A stretch of 64,000 nucleotides of DNA from Perognathus longimembris pacificus (GCF_023159225.1 NC_063176.1:32219786-32283785), one strand, 5' to 3'. Positions 42,828 to 54,380 are shown, counted from the stretch's first letter. The notes: generated from the letters alone by a model not told the origin. Numbers and translations are program-made.

Positions 42828-45242
42828 ATCAGTTATAGCTCTATTGTCACAGCTTCATCCAGAACAACAAACTCCCTTAAAGGTGAGCCCCCACCGACAG
42901 TCCTGGCAGACTTACAGCTCTCCTAGATGCAGGCTGCTCACAGAGGGGAGGGACCTGAGGCTAGGGAAATGCTAACACCACCGAGGTGAGGTAACTTCTC
43001 CTGACGAAGCGCTTTACTTCCATCCACCACGATAACGACAGAGTTGAAATCCCAACCAAGGTGAGTGACCATTAGCCTGGAGCTTGGATTTTCCATAAAG
43101 CCACTGGGCTAGGTCAAGGGGATCAGCGATTGTGGGTCTTTGGAGTCAACCGATCTCTAGTTCAGCTCCGCTAGTCGCTCATCAAGTGGGGGACAGTCTA
43201 AAATGCTTCAGGAAAGCTGCTCAAGTTTGAGCCCAATCTTACATATTTGAAATATTTTGCAGGACTTACCTAACTTCTATGAGTGCTCAGGCAGATGAAG
43301 TCCTCTCTCTCTTTTGCTGCCTCCCTCTAAACTCTGCCTGCCTGCCTGTGACATAGGATGGGTATCGATATTTGTTTAACATCTGCTTTGAAAGACACAA
43401 AGAAACGTTTTCTGTTCTTGTTATTGATGTTCGTTACGCTTAGAGATTTGGTTAAGTTCTGCTTGTTGTTGGCTAAATCCTGTTTTCTCTAGCATTGACC
43501 ACGTGGCAGGCAATAGATTCAGTTTTAGCAAGCACCATCTTGGTTCCATCAAGGTTCCAAAATCTCTTGGAGGTGAAGTACCACCCATCCCCTAGGTGAT
43601 GGGCATGTCAAATTCCTAGAGGCAGGGCAGGGACTTTACTCCAGCTCCCGGAAACCCTGCCCCACTCTGAATTCTGTAACTATGGCCTTGCATTTCAAAT
43701 GCTGGAAGATGAAGGTGTCTTACTGTGAGCTTGCTGTCTGTGTTCTGTTCATAAACTCCCCATGGATGCTAAGATGCTTTCTCAATGTGTGGCTTCTCGG
43801 ATGATCTGAAAATATGGTTTGCTGAAAAGGTTCTTTTTTGTTTACTATCTAAGCACGTGGTTCTAGAATATAGGCAAAATAATATCATTTGCCACTGGAA
43901 TTCCAGAAAACTTACATGGCCAATTAAAGAACAATTCTAAGCATGCCCCATAGCTTGTGCACACTGTCTGTATGTGTATGTATGTCTGTCTATGTCTGTC
44001 TGTTGGTACAATTTAAAAACAAAAAAAAACAGGTTCTAAGCCCAAACTGATATTTTTGGGTTCAAGCAAATGTGTCTAAGAAAAACTCCAAAAGGTTCTA
44101 ATATACAGCACGTTATATAAGTACAATGATGTAAAACCAGTGTGTTATTCTTTATGTCTATCTATGCTAAGAGTCAAGTGTACATCTAATCCTGACAATT
44201 CTTTGGTATAGACTGAGATTTTGCTTCTCTTTTTTTTGCTGTAGTCTCATAAACTCTTTTACAATCAAGGGACCAGAGTCATTTTGGAACAACTGCACAA
44301 ATGTGACTATTAACCTAAATTTTCCTGACCCAAAATTAACATTTTGCTTTATATGATACAGGTTGACATGTATGCTAGCTGAGTGGACCGTGGCAGTCTG
44401 TGGCTACAGAAAGCTGCCTCCACAGTCAGCTCCCAAACTGGCTGGTTTGCTCAGGCATCTAGGAGTCCTGTGAGGATTTTGACAGGCCCAGGCTGTCAAA
44501 GGCTACTACCCTGGCTCTGCCTGCCCCAAGATTAGAGTTGGGTTTATAGCAGGCCTATCATGACAGAGTTGCAACCGAGACTTATTCCAAGGTTAAAAGC
44601 ATCAGAGTTGTGTTTGGTGACCACAGGGTTGCACTGGGGTAGTTTTGGTGTCTTCTCCCTCCATAACTCACAAACTGTCCTGCTACAGAAAGCAGACTTG
44701 GTTGGCCTTCAATCTGTGTGGATTTTGTGACTAGAAAGATGGTTAAAGGCCCAAGCCTTCTAAAATCTGTTTAAAAATGCCCTTAACCAGTCTATGTAGA
44801 AATTTACAGGCAACAAGCAGGTGTAACAGCCTATCCAGGGAACTCTGAGATGCTACTACAGCCTTATCCAGATGCAAGCCATCTCTCCTGCTGGCCTGCT
44901 AATTTGGGATGGAAGACACAGCCACTTCAGATCCACTGAAGCTGAGACTTTTATTGTTATTCATTTGTTTTCTCTTTCACGTGCCAGTAAGGTAAGGTTA
45001 AATAATATGATTTGATTTAATGGAACATGGATCTCATTCAGTCTGCTGTTCTTTAAGTGTTACAGCAAAACTCTGGCAACTACTTGTTGTTCAATTCTTT
45101 AAAAATTATAGGTAAACTCTACTCCTTTTGTTCTCCTGTTGCTTTAATGGAAATAAAAAGGGCTTTCATGGCTAAGACTCCTTGGACAGCTCAAAGCCAG
45201 CCCAGGCAGAGGAAAATAAAAATCCCTCTTGGTCATATTTGA
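42828..45242 (+). mobile_element. Non-coding block inside the provirus, replacing most of gag-pro-pol
   Basis: 2.4 kb with no retroviral reading frame. Segment 44640-45225 matches the minus strand of 16640-17400. Segment 43300-43370 (ctctaaactctgcctgcctg, then tgtgacataggatggg) matches the minus strand of 16515-16570, including the first bases of the LTR there. A short motif near 42950 (ctgaggctagggaaatgctaa) matches 16462-16485 in the same orientation. The order of matched pieces differs between the two loci. It also holds short runs such as tgtctgtctatgtctgtctg. It may be a captured retrovirus-like non-coding element or the result of recombination during reverse transcription. Confidence 0.6.
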
Positions 45243-45854
45243 GGTCCTTATTAATTTACTAGTCAGAAGTTACAGATTAAGACTTCTCATTTGCGTACTT
45301 TGCATGATTTTCAAAAATTTCTGGGAGATATTAATTGGCTCCGCCCTTATCTTAAATTATCCACAGCTGAATTAAAACCCTTATTTGATCTATTAAAGGG
45401 GGACCCTGACCCTACATCTCCCAGAGAAATGACAACTGAAGCAGCCAAAGCCTTAAGCATAGTAAATTCTGCCATTTCTTCCCAAAATGTAAATTATATT
45501 GATTATTCAGCCCCTTGGGAAACATATATTTTAACTACACCTCATTCTCCAGCAGCAGTCCTCTGGCACAAGGGACCCCTTTTATGGCTTTCCTTGCCTG
45601 CTACTTCTTCAAAAGTGTTAACTCCCTTTTATAAATTGGTGGCCACCTCAGTCCATATGTGCTGTGTGGAATCTTGTAAGTATCTTGGAAGAGATCCACA
45701 GGTTATTTACATACCCTATACTTTACAACAGCAAGAATGGCTTTATATTCATTGTGATTCCTGGGCCATTGCTTGGGACAATTTTATGGGCATAATTTCA
45801 CATCATTGTCCCTCCAAAAAATTACTTCACTTTGCCTCTTCTACCATTAAGTGA
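45243..45854 (+). pseudogene. pol: pol remnant: RT thumb and connection domain
   Basis: An open stretch of ~187 codons from the first Met at 45291. It begins with the thumb signature FQKFLGDINWLRPYLKL, then AELKPLFDLLKGD, and continues through connection-like sequence to a stop at 45854. RT copies the viral RNA. The YxDD catalytic core lies upstream in the family and is absent here, removed together with protease. RNase H, which should follow, is almost entirely deleted, and the integrase begins within ~30 bases in another frame. Confidence 0.82.
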
Positions 45855-46781
45855 GGGCAATGCTATTATGGATGAGGCTACTCAAATTTTTCTCACTCAA
45901 ATTGACTTAGCAAAGCAATCACATGCTGCCCACCATCAAAACAGTCGTGCCTTATGTCAGCAATTTCATATCACATGTGAGGCGGTTCATCAAATCGTAA
46001 AAACTTGTTCCAACTGTACTACCTTCCTACCTGTGCCCTCCGATGGCATTAACCCTCGAGGCTTAGTGGCCAACCATGTTTGGCAAATGGATGTTACCCA
46101 CATTCCATCTTTTGGACGGCTCTGCTTTGTCCATGTTACCATAGACACTTACTCTAGTTTTATTATGGCTACTCCCCTTATTGGGGAAGCTAGCAAACAT
46201 TGTATCTCCCATGCCTTACCCTGCTTTGCTACTATGGGACTTCCTAAACATATTAAAACTGATAATAGTCCAGGGTATGTTGGATGAGCTTTTCAAACTT
46301 TTTGCAAATCTTACCAAATTGTTCACTCTACAGGAATTCCCTATAATCCTTAAGGTCAAGGAATTGTTGAATGGGCCAATGGTTTGTTAAAACACCAAAT
46401 TTCTAAATTAAAAGGGGGGAATTATACCCCTTCTCTCCTGTTAATATTCTTTCTCATGCTTTATTCGTACTAAAATTTTTAAATTTGGACTGCAATGGCC
46501 TTTCTGGAGCACAGCGGTTCTGGGAAAAGAGAGAGCAAAGAGCTTTTGCCCAAGTTAAGTGGAAAGATCCTTTAACAAGTGCTTGGCATGAACCTGATCC
46601 AGTACTGACATGGGGTCGAGGACATGTCTGTGTTTTTTTACAGGATGAAAATGATGCCCGCTGGCTACCTGAGCATTGCATTTGGATTATGGAAACTCAA
46701 CAGAATGGTACAATCGCTGACCCACTGGGCTTATGTGCCAGATCCACTGATTGTGCACCCTGCGACTTGGGAAGGAGCTGA
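45832..46781 (+). pseudogene. pol: pol remnant: integrase
   Basis: Integrase inserts viral DNA into the host genome. The N-terminal zinc-binding HHCC pattern is visible (HAAHH ... CSNC). The catalytic core has Asp in WQMDVTH (codon 46090), Asp in KTDNSPGY (codon 46261, 56 residues later), and Glu in GIVEWANG (codon 46369, 35 residues later), i.e. the D,D-35-E triad in one frame. Two stops interrupt it: TGA at 46285-46287 and TAA at 46351-46353. The C-terminal domain continues in a different frame (46485-46781, with VKWKDPLTSAWHEPDPVL and WGRGHVCVF), so there is also a frameshift. Env overlaps its end. Confidence 0.88.
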
Positions 46782-47563
46782 GGTGTTTGTCCATGTCAAC
46801 AGATCAGCATACGGTACAGCTCCAGATCCTTTTGTCCAACACGTTAAAATGGGAGACTTTGCAGCTTCTGGCATTGGAACCCCTTAATGTTTTACAACTG
46901 ACTCCAACAGTTATATTCCAGGCTGTACTGTAATGCAATCCATAAATCATAGAATTTGGATTCCTGATAACAGTCAAGTATATAATATACAAATGACTTC
47001 ATTGCCTACTGGGTTCCCTGTACATGCTAATTCTACATCGTCCTTCATGATACCTCGATGCATCAACTCTTCTTAAATTGTAGAATCCAACGGGAGAACT
47101 GCACCCCATAAAGTGTAGACATGACCACCCTTTTAAAACCAATATTTCAGGAACTAATTCTCAGCTGATGGACTGGTCTGGAACCAATCTCACCAACAAG
47201 TACAACCCAGGTCTGTGGTGGATGAATGGATACCCTCAATGTCATGTCTGGATGTTATTGGCTGCCCTAAATAATATCTCCTGGCCCACTTCTTCTTATT
47301 TAAAAAATATTATGAGTTGTGTAACACCTCCTTATGCCCTTATGTATGGACCTTTTAATATTTCTATAGGAGCCATGTATTTCAATGTTACTTGTACTAA
47401 CTGTTCTTTTACAAATTGCTTGTGTAGTGGTCTTACTGATTCTGTAATTGGTATTAAGCAGCCTCCATTTATCATGCTTCCTGTGAACATATCTGAAGCT
47501 TGGTATAAAGAAACAGGTATTCAAGTGTTAAAACATTTAAAAGAGCTCATGTGCCCTAGATGA
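46624..47563 (+). pseudogene. env: env remnant: surface subunit (SU)
   Basis: SU binds the cell receptor. The first readable part, 46624-46887, overlaps the integrase C-terminus in another frame and contains WAYVPDPLIVHPATWEG, a pattern familiar from betaretroviral SU. It then ends, and the frame changes between 46887 and 47168. The second part (47168-47563) has several N-glycosylation sequons (NVT, NCS, NIS) and a Cys-rich segment TCTNCSFTNCLC. It ends with a TGA at 47561-47563, directly upstream of the hydrophobic segment where the SU/TM boundary is expected. Confidence 0.78.
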
Positions 47564-48214
47564 TTTGTAGGGCTATTGATAGCAGGCATTGTAGCCTTTA
47601 TTTCCTTAGCTGCTTCTGCTGCAGCAGCTACTGTGGCTTTAATACAAAGTGTGCAGACAGCTCACTATGTTAATCAGCTTGCTCATAATACTACGCAAGC
47701 CCGGCACTTTCAAGGCAGGATTGATGATAAGGTAGAACAAAAATTAGAAGCATTGTATTAATCTGTGTTGTCTCTGGGAGAACAAATCCGTGCTTTACAA
47801 ACTTTGCAACGGGTGTGCTGTCATGCTGGGTTTGACTTTATCTGTGTGACCCTCCATAAATACAATGGGTCGAGCTATCCTTGGGAACAAGTTGTAGCAC
47901 ATCTGAATGGTATTTGGTACCATGATAATTTGTCCTTAGATCTCTTTCAACTCCATAGGCAAATAGCTGGACTAGAGCAAGTTCTGCTTCTGGACTCTAA
48001 AGTGGCAGAAACAGCAAAAGAACTGTTTGAACAACTTCAACAGTACATCCCTTCCTTGACTAATGTTAAGGGGCTGCTAATGACATTGTTCAGCCCAGGG
48101 ATACTTTTGCTGATGGTTTTCCTATGCCTTCCTTGCATTGTATTTCCTATGCCTTCCTTGCACTGTACGCATATTGCAAAACTCTTTCATGAGTTTAGCC
48201 AGTCAGCTGCATAA
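47564..48214 (+). pseudogene. env: env remnant: transmembrane subunit (TM)
   Basis: TM mediates membrane fusion in the family. It starts right after the SU stop with an Ala-rich hydrophobic fusion-peptide-like segment (IVAFISLAASAAAATVAL), then a heptad-type region. A TAA at 47759-47761 interrupts the same frame, which continues from 47765 with the Cys loop (RVCCHAGFDFIC), a second helix, and a membrane anchor (GILLLMVFLCLPC). A 25-bp tandem duplication at 48118-48167 changes the frame in the anchor/tail. With two stops and the duplication it cannot be functional. Confidence 0.83.
48118..48167 (+). repeat. 25-bp tandem duplication at the env TM anchor
   Basis: tttcctatgccttccttgca... twice in a row with one mismatch. 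25 is not a multiple of three, so the cytoplasmic tail is shifted. Confidence 0.85.
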
Positions 48215-48402
48215 GGTCAAGCTCCAAGTGAATGAATTTTCCCACAAGAGGAACTGCAGCCAGAGACGGGTTTGAGGGTGGGGCCAGCTTGACCGACCTA
48301 AGACAAGGGCCTTCAGCATTGCTCTGAAGAAGATCCCCAGGATGGGTAAGGCAGGCTGGGGTACCCACCCCACCTAAGACAGGCGGGTTCCCTTTTTTAA
48401 AC

Positions 48403-48416
48403 AAAGATGGGGGAGA
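48403..48416 (+). promoter_or_regulatory. Polypurine tract
   Basis: aaagatgggggaga immediately before the 3' LTR. It primes plus-strand synthesis in retroviruses. Confidence 0.85.
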
Positions 48417-48878
48417 TGTCAGGAGCCAAACTTGCAGCTAAATTCTTCCTGACCTCTGGCTGTGTTTTCAAGGACGTACAAGGACATGGCTTCATGGAAA
48501 TGCTTTACTATGACTGCCATGAGTCCATTCTTATGTTAACCAAACTCATCCTGTCTTAACTACCATCAGGTATTGCTCTGGAGTCCATTCTTATATTAAC
48601 CAACCTCACCCTGTCTTAGCTATGTCGGGTATTGCTAACTTCAAGCCTTTTTGTGTTCTGGAATTTCAAGCCTATGCTGTTTCCTGGTTCTCAAACTGCA
48701 TTTATCCTGGAAGTTAAGAATAAACCTGGCTGCAGTCTTGAGTTACAATCTTGAGATGCAGACCTCCCGTACCCCATCTTTGCCTCTTGTCTTTTGTCTC
48801 TTGTCTTGTATTTTTCTTTTTCTTTAATCCTCGCCCCCCTCATTCAGGATTTCCTTTTCACTTCCAGCTGGCTCGGCA
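48417..48878 (+). mobile_element. 3' LTR of the provirus
   Basis: Starts tgtcaggagccaaacttgc and ends gctggctcggca. AATAAA is at 48719-48724. It has the same U3 tandem duplication as the 5' copy. Compared with the 5' LTR there are about 12 substitutions and an 8-base indel (aaaattgg missing here) plus a 1-base indel. Confidence 0.93.
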
Positions 48879-50710
48879 GAGCCTTAGAATTATATTAATA
48901 TTTCTGTTAATTAACACTGACTAGCATACTTATCTATGCATTCTCTGAAAATAAATAGCATTTGGTAAAAGAAGCCATAATCCTACTGGTTAGTCTTCAA
49001 AGTAAATTTCTGTAATAAGATAGAGATAAGAGATTCACTGCAGGAAATACTACCAGAAAAATTCTTGTGTAGGTTTTAAGGGTCAATATAATAATATAAT
49101 TGCTACCAATTACCTTTTATGTTGTCCTCAGGTGGGCGATGCAAAGGATTTTGAAAATAATATTGAAATATAAGTATCAAACACCCAAAGGGCTTTTGAA
49201 TATGAACTTCTTGTCTTTAAAAAATATCACAAAAAAGAAAAGAAAATCTAACAACTGTCTCTCTTAAATTGATTTTGTTGTAATTATAGCACTAGAACAT
49301 TAGTTCTTGGAACTGTCAAACCTGTACTTTTCAAAGAATTTGGGTCTTTTTTGAGAAGGAAAAAGAATCTATCAAAGCTCTGCTGGATGTTGTTAATAGA
49401 TAACTTGCTTCTCTTCATGTAACTGAAAAGAAGAAAAACCATGAACTATAAATCTATTCTTTCTTTCTTAAATCTGTATGGTTTAACATTTGGTAAGATT
49501 TCTTGCTATTAAAAGCCTTCAGATTGCCTGGATAATTCAGAAGAAATTCCTTTCTAGTACAAGAAAAGAGAGTGGTTAAATAGATCTTGTGGAGTGACTC
49601 CTGATTTTAATACAATTATTTGGAGAAGATAGAAAGTGTCTCAAGATTGCTTTTTTTGAGCTTTGACTCAATACTAGAATCTATATATGAATATATTAAA
49701 ATATGAAACACATAACTAGCTCTGTAATTTTATTAACGAATTTAGCTAAAATTTGTCTTTCCATTTTCTTCTCCTTTAGTAATAGAACTGTTAAATATTA
49801 GCCAAATATGATCACAATAATGAGAATGCAATTTCCAATGTTCACTAGTAATTCTAGTCACTTCACTACATATTGACCATCGATGGTGAATCCAAGTCTA
49901 TGTATGCCTTCCAGATCTTTTTCAGTAAATAAATGGGGAATATCTTCCTCTTCTCTTTTGCTCTTTCTTTTGGCTGAAATAACGTTGCAGTGCCAGCCAT
50001 TTTAGAAAATGTAGGCTGTAGAGCAGAGAGAATACTGCATAAATGTTTAATATATTTTCATTACCTTTCAGGTGCCTTTCCTTTTCCATTGGTAAGACTA
50101 AATAAGTACCGTGAAATAAACCATGAGTAGAAGCAAACTGTGTTACCTGTGCCTGGACAATAGAAAGGCCACATTCCAATCAAGTATTCTCTCTTCCTCT
50201 ACAATAATTACCAGGGCATTTGAAGTTGTGTAAAGATCGCAGGTCTCTATCACTCCATGTCCCTGAGTGATTTAGTAGAACAAAGCCCTCTGTTAGTGAT
50301 GTAAGTTGAGAAGAGAAGTGTTCTTCATAGAAAGCATCTAAGGTCTAAAGATTAATTTATTTTTACAAGATTAAGCTTATCATAATTGATAGAATAAAGC
50401 CAACATCCTGGCTCAGGAGGAACGTAAAGGCACCTATGTCTTTAGTACTATGAAGCTTCCATATTGATGGCAGGACTTATGTAACTAGGAAAAAGAAATG
50501 TCTTTCTTATTTCATATCTTATTCATAAACTTCTTTACAAAAGTACAAACTACATTTACTAAGTTTAAATTTAGACATTAAAAAATTTAGACATATTCTA
50601 AGATAAGAATGTTAGCTTATATAATAATAGAATAACACATTTTAGGAATTTTAATAAATAGGTATTTCACTTAGAAACCCTAAGATAATTTCTGTGAAAA
50701 TATTGTAAAG
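48879..50710. other. No gene recognised
   Basis: AT-rich single-copy DNA downstream of the provirus. Nothing supported. Confidence 0.4.
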
Positions 50711-50721
50711 AGATTATTGAA

Positions 50722-50822
50722 ATGAGAGAGGAAGTAACATGTTTGACAAGAAATGTACTCACTACCTTAAATATGTAACTGTAATCCTTCTTGTACGTTA
50801 CCTTGACAATATTTTTTAAAAG
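50722..50822 (+). mobile_element. LINE-1 3' end fragment, old
   Basis: gaggaagtaacatgtttgacaag-type sequence and the tail ttgtacgttaccttgacaat, diverged, with an A-rich end. Confidence 0.6.
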
Positions 50823-51008
50823 GGATTTATGTAGCTAAAAAATGGACATAGTCACTTGTAATTCTTAACTTGTCTCTCTGCATTAATAAACTAATAAACA
50901 CTTATTTATCGCTATGTTCTAAGGTTTGTGTTGGTAGAAGGTGGGAAAAAGGTGAAGCCACATTTTAAGAGGTTGAATCTTGGGTTTTTTGTTTTTTTTA
51001 TTAAAAGG

Positions 51009-51129
51009 CTGGCAACATGGGCTCAGATGTAGCTCAGTGGCAAAGCACTTGCCTAGCAAGTGCAGTCTTGGATTTGACCCTCATTACCAAAAATCAAAAG
51101 ACAAAATAACTAACTAAATAAATAAAAGG
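51009..51129 (+). mobile_element. Monomeric ID-like SINE
   Basis: ctggcaacatgggctcagatgtagctcagtggcaaagc (in two blocks), B-box-like ggatttgacc, and an A-rich tail. A diverged duplication, aaaaggct(g/a)gcaac, is at about 51003-51015 and 51125-51137. Confidence 0.72.
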
Positions 51130-51139
51130 CTAGCAACTG

Positions 51140-51870
51140 CATGGTGGACTCCTGTTTCAAAGACCAGCTGTCAGTAATTACATTTAACATAGGAATTGCA
51201 CTTAACATGAGCCATGAAGGTGGGAGAAAAAAGAAAGAACAAAAACAATACCAGGAAAACAATTCAGCTACAATAGAGAGCTGAAGTGGGATACCATGGT
51301 GACCAGAGTGGAGCCAAGAGATCAGAGACAGTACATGAACATGGAAACATGTGGCATGGCATAATGGCCATGAGCCGGTCTGGGCCTAAATAGGTCCAGG
51401 ACAGGAGTCAGGGTCACAAGAAACTCCCAGTCTCAAGCACTGGATTAATAAGTTTAGTATCCTGTCAGCCAAGTACCTACCCCTGACTCCAGGGATTCAG
51501 GCTTGCCCATAACCTGGAAGACAGGGCTTTACCTTCCACCACCATGAAGACAAAATGCCAGACCCTACCATTCACCAAGTGGCCATTATGGTGCTGGTCA
51601 GACCAGATCACCCTATTTCAATATGAAGTAATTTATGAGTATTACTTATTATTCACAGCTCTGTAAGCTAGGTATTATAAATATATGCCCATTTTATAGA
51701 AAAGGATACTGAAATAAAGTAAATTTCCACAAAACATAAAGGCAATAAGTAGCCATGACAAGATTCAAATCCAGCTTTTCATAATTGTAAAAACTAATTT
51801 CTGGCTATGAGTGTATATAAGAACTCTTTTTCTGTGTAAATGTTATATTTCATGTAAATTTCTGTTTTTC
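51140..51870. other. No gene recognised
   Basis: Single-copy DNA with a GC-richer patch at 51350-51600 that I cannot identify. Confidence 0.35.
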
Positions 51871-51874
51871 TTTT

Positions 51875-52010
51875 TCCTTCCTTCCTTCCTTCCTTCCTTC
51901 CTTCCTTCCTTCCTTCCTTCTTTCCTTTCTTCCTTCCTTCCTTCCTTCCTTCCTTCCTTCCTTCCTTCCTTCCTTCCTCCCTCCCTCTCTCCCTCCTTTC
52001 CTTCCTTCCT
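51875..52010. repeat. (CTTC)n / (CCTT)n microsatellite
   Basis: ~130 bases of tetranucleotide CCTT with a few interruptions. Long pure pyrimidine stretches like this can form triplex DNA. The frames across it are poly-Ser/Leu or Gly/Arg/Lys artefacts. Confidence 0.95.
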
Positions 52011-52900
52011 GTCTTCTTTTTTCCTTTATTTCTTCTTTTCTCCTTCCCTTACATACTTTTGTGTATGTTTCTGCTGGTTCTTTCATATTTTTGCTATTAA
52101 AAAACTGACATGTCCACTGTATGGAGGATTGCTATGATTTTCTCTCATTATCAGACACAAGATCTCTATAGATGTAGAGCTTCTTTCACTTACATGAAAT
52201 CTCCCATTACTACTGTAGCCATAATTTCATAGCTGGGAAATTACTTTTTGAAAACAACTAATTTGTTCTAGAGGATTGTTGTGCAGACAGCTCTAAAGGT
52301 GAGATCTATTTCCTGTTTATTGTCCTTTTGTCTTCATTCGCTGCAGGTTTGGGCTGTTGACAGCAATGTCCCTGCATCCCAAATAGGTTAGTAGTGATAC
52401 CCAAGGAATTCAAGAGGTTAATCTATACCTCGGTTTGTTTGTGAGTAGGCTCTTAGGGGGCTGTAAGTAAATGACAACGTAAGTAGAAAACTTCTATCCT
52501 AGGTTTGAACACTTGGAATATAATTTGATTTGTTAGACTAATGAGATAAGTGGTAAGTGTTGGAGGTATAGATATAAGACATGCAATCTTTTGAAAAATA
52601 TTCTAAAGCTGAAAAATAAATAATCACATGATAAAAATTTCAATAGAAATGTATACTTTGTGCTATGGTAGCAGAAAGGAGATAGGCATAACTGTTTTGT
52701 CACAGAAAGTAAAGCAAGTTAGGGAAATCCCTAGCAAGAACTGATGCACACTTTTGATAATAAAGAATATAAATTAGCAGACAATTGAATACCACATTAG
52801 GTTAGAATATTTAAAACTTCTGATATTCAATAAGTTTCACTTCCAAAGATGATAATTTAATTTACTTAACCTAACATATAATTTTTTTCTATTCTATTTT
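52011..52900. other. No gene recognised
   Basis: AT-rich single-copy DNA; nothing supported. Confidence 0.4.
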
Positions 52901-52904
52901 TTCT

Positions 52905-53250
52905 TTTTTTGTCAATGCAAAGTACAGAGGGATTACAGTTTCATAGGTAAGGCAATGAGTACATTTCTTATTCTACTTGTTACCTCCTCCCTCCATCCCC
53001 ATTTCCTTCTCCCCTCTATGAGTTGTGTAGTCAGTTTACACCGAATGGTTTTGTAAGTATTGCTTTTGGAATGGTTTGTCTTTTTATCCTTTGTCTCTCA
53101 ATTTTGGTGTTCCCTTTCTTTTCCCTAGTTCTAATACACATATATACAATATCCAGGGTACTAAGATCAGATAAAGTGATAGTAGAGGTAAAACCATGGG
53201 AAGAGATTACAAGAGAAAAAAGGAAAGTACTGCTGTTTTATAAGAGGAAA
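52905..53250 (-). mobile_element. LINE-1 3' UTR fragment
   Basis: Antisense tail (tttgtcaatgcaaagtacag), antisense purine tract, and the stretch caccgaatggttttgtaagt through ataccaacacc-type sequence. Moderately diverged. Confidence 0.75.
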
Positions 53251-53359
53251 TAAGCATACAATGATTCAGCATATTGTCTAAAGTGAAAGCATAATGTCTA
53301 CTGAGTAAAAACGGAAGAATTTGTTTCTAGGCTCCCTGGGTCTAAGATAGATTTTCTTT

Positions 53360-53635
53360 TGTTTTAATTTTCTGCTGTCATTATAAAGGTGACATACGGA
53401 GGGGTTACAGTTACACAAGCCATGGAAAGAGTACATTTCTTTGTGGCCAATGTCACCCATTCTCTCCCATTTTCCCCCTCCCATCCCCTTCCACAAGTTA
53501 TATAGTTAATTTTCAAAATAGCATCCAGTGAGTACCATTACTTCATTTGATCACTCTTTGCCCCTATGTTTCTGTGCCTCCCCTTAACACTGAGAAAGAC
53601 ATATAAACAAACAGAACAAAAAGAAAGAAAATAGC
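53360..53635 (-). mobile_element. LINE-1 3' UTR fragment, old
   Basis: cattataaaggtgacatacg, ggggttacagttacac and the antisense purine tract. An older subfamily, similar to the fragment at 28975. Confidence 0.6.
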
Positions 53636-54134
53636 TAAAAGAAAAATCTTTTTGCTTACATTTTCTAGAGCTCATTACACAATGCATTTCTTAACAGCAG
53701 CTTAGATTTGCAGTCAGACAGTAAGAACTTTCCTTCTCTCCCTAAAAGTGAATGATCACTGTTCATATACATACACATGTACATATATTCTTCTAAATTG
53801 CCACTGTGCATGTAAGCTTACAGATGTTTATTCTTGTACACAAGATGAATGTTTTGTTTAAATTCATTCATTAACAGGGGCTGATATCTTGGCCTCTCTG
53901 ACATCAACAAAATGTTATTCTCAAGGTATTTATTATAACTTCTAAGCTATAAAGCAAATTGTGTTAAGTTGTTACAGTGTTTTCCCATAGGTGTGTTTCA
54001 ATGTTTTTGTGCTGCATTAGCACAGGCAGAAGGTAAGAAGAGCAAGATAGCATGGACAGAGGAAGAGGGGAACTAATTTTCTCTTATTACAAACCTACTC
54101 TCATTGAAACAAAACTAGTGTTAACACTGCAGTT
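53636..54134. other. No gene recognised
   Basis: Single-copy DNA. Confidence 0.35.
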
Positions 54135-54150
54135 ATAACAAACAATTCTT

Positions 54151-54364
54151 TTTTTTTTTTTTTTTTTTTTTTGGCCAGTCCTGGGGCTTGAAGTCAGGGC
54201 CTGAGCACTGTCCCTGGCTTCTTTTTGCTCAAGGCTAGCACTCTGCCACTTGAGCCACAGCGACCCTTCTGGCCATTTTCTGTATATGTGGTGCTGGGGA
54301 ATTGAACCCAGGGCCTCATGTATACAAGGCAAGCACTCTTGCCACTAGGCCATATCCCCAGCCC
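54151..54364 (-). mobile_element. Dimeric SINE, recent
   Basis: T-run of about 22, ggccagtcctggggcttgaag, both monomers, and the end ggccatatccccagccc. The exact 16-bp duplication ataacaaacaattctt is at 54135-54150 and 54365-54380. The long pure tail and exact duplication indicate recent insertion. Confidence 0.95.
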
Positions 54365-54380
54365 ATAACAAACAATTCTT

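Larger units (their letters stand above)
41659..48878 (+). mobile_element. Defective betaretrovirus-like provirus (ERV2)
   Basis: Two similar LTRs (41659-42127 and 48417-48878) enclose, in order, a Lys-tRNA-type primer-binding site, splice donor, gag matrix remnant, a 2.4-kb non-coding block, RT thumb/connection, integrase, env and a polypurine tract. Protease, the RT catalytic core and most of RNase H are absent. Integrase and env carry stops and frameshifts, so no infectious particle could be made. Betaretrovirus-like assignment rests on the primer-binding site and on the RT, integrase and SU/TM patterns. The LTRs differ at about 12 of ~460 aligned positions (about 2.6 %) plus small indels, which suggests a fairly recent integration. 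No matching 6-bp target duplication was found at the ends. Confidence 0.93.

Noticed and set aside
45057..45242. 61-codon frame upstream of the RT remnant
   Set aside because: Lies in the non-coding block that matches 16.7 kb; no RT motif and no support elsewhere.
49900..50180. Possible 20-base microexon (ctttcag before, gtaaga after) near 50070-50091
   Set aside because: Too short and without a pairing frame or conservation evidence.
51811..52137. Ser/Leu- and Gly/Arg/Lys-rich frames
   Set aside because: Translation of the CCTT microsatellite.
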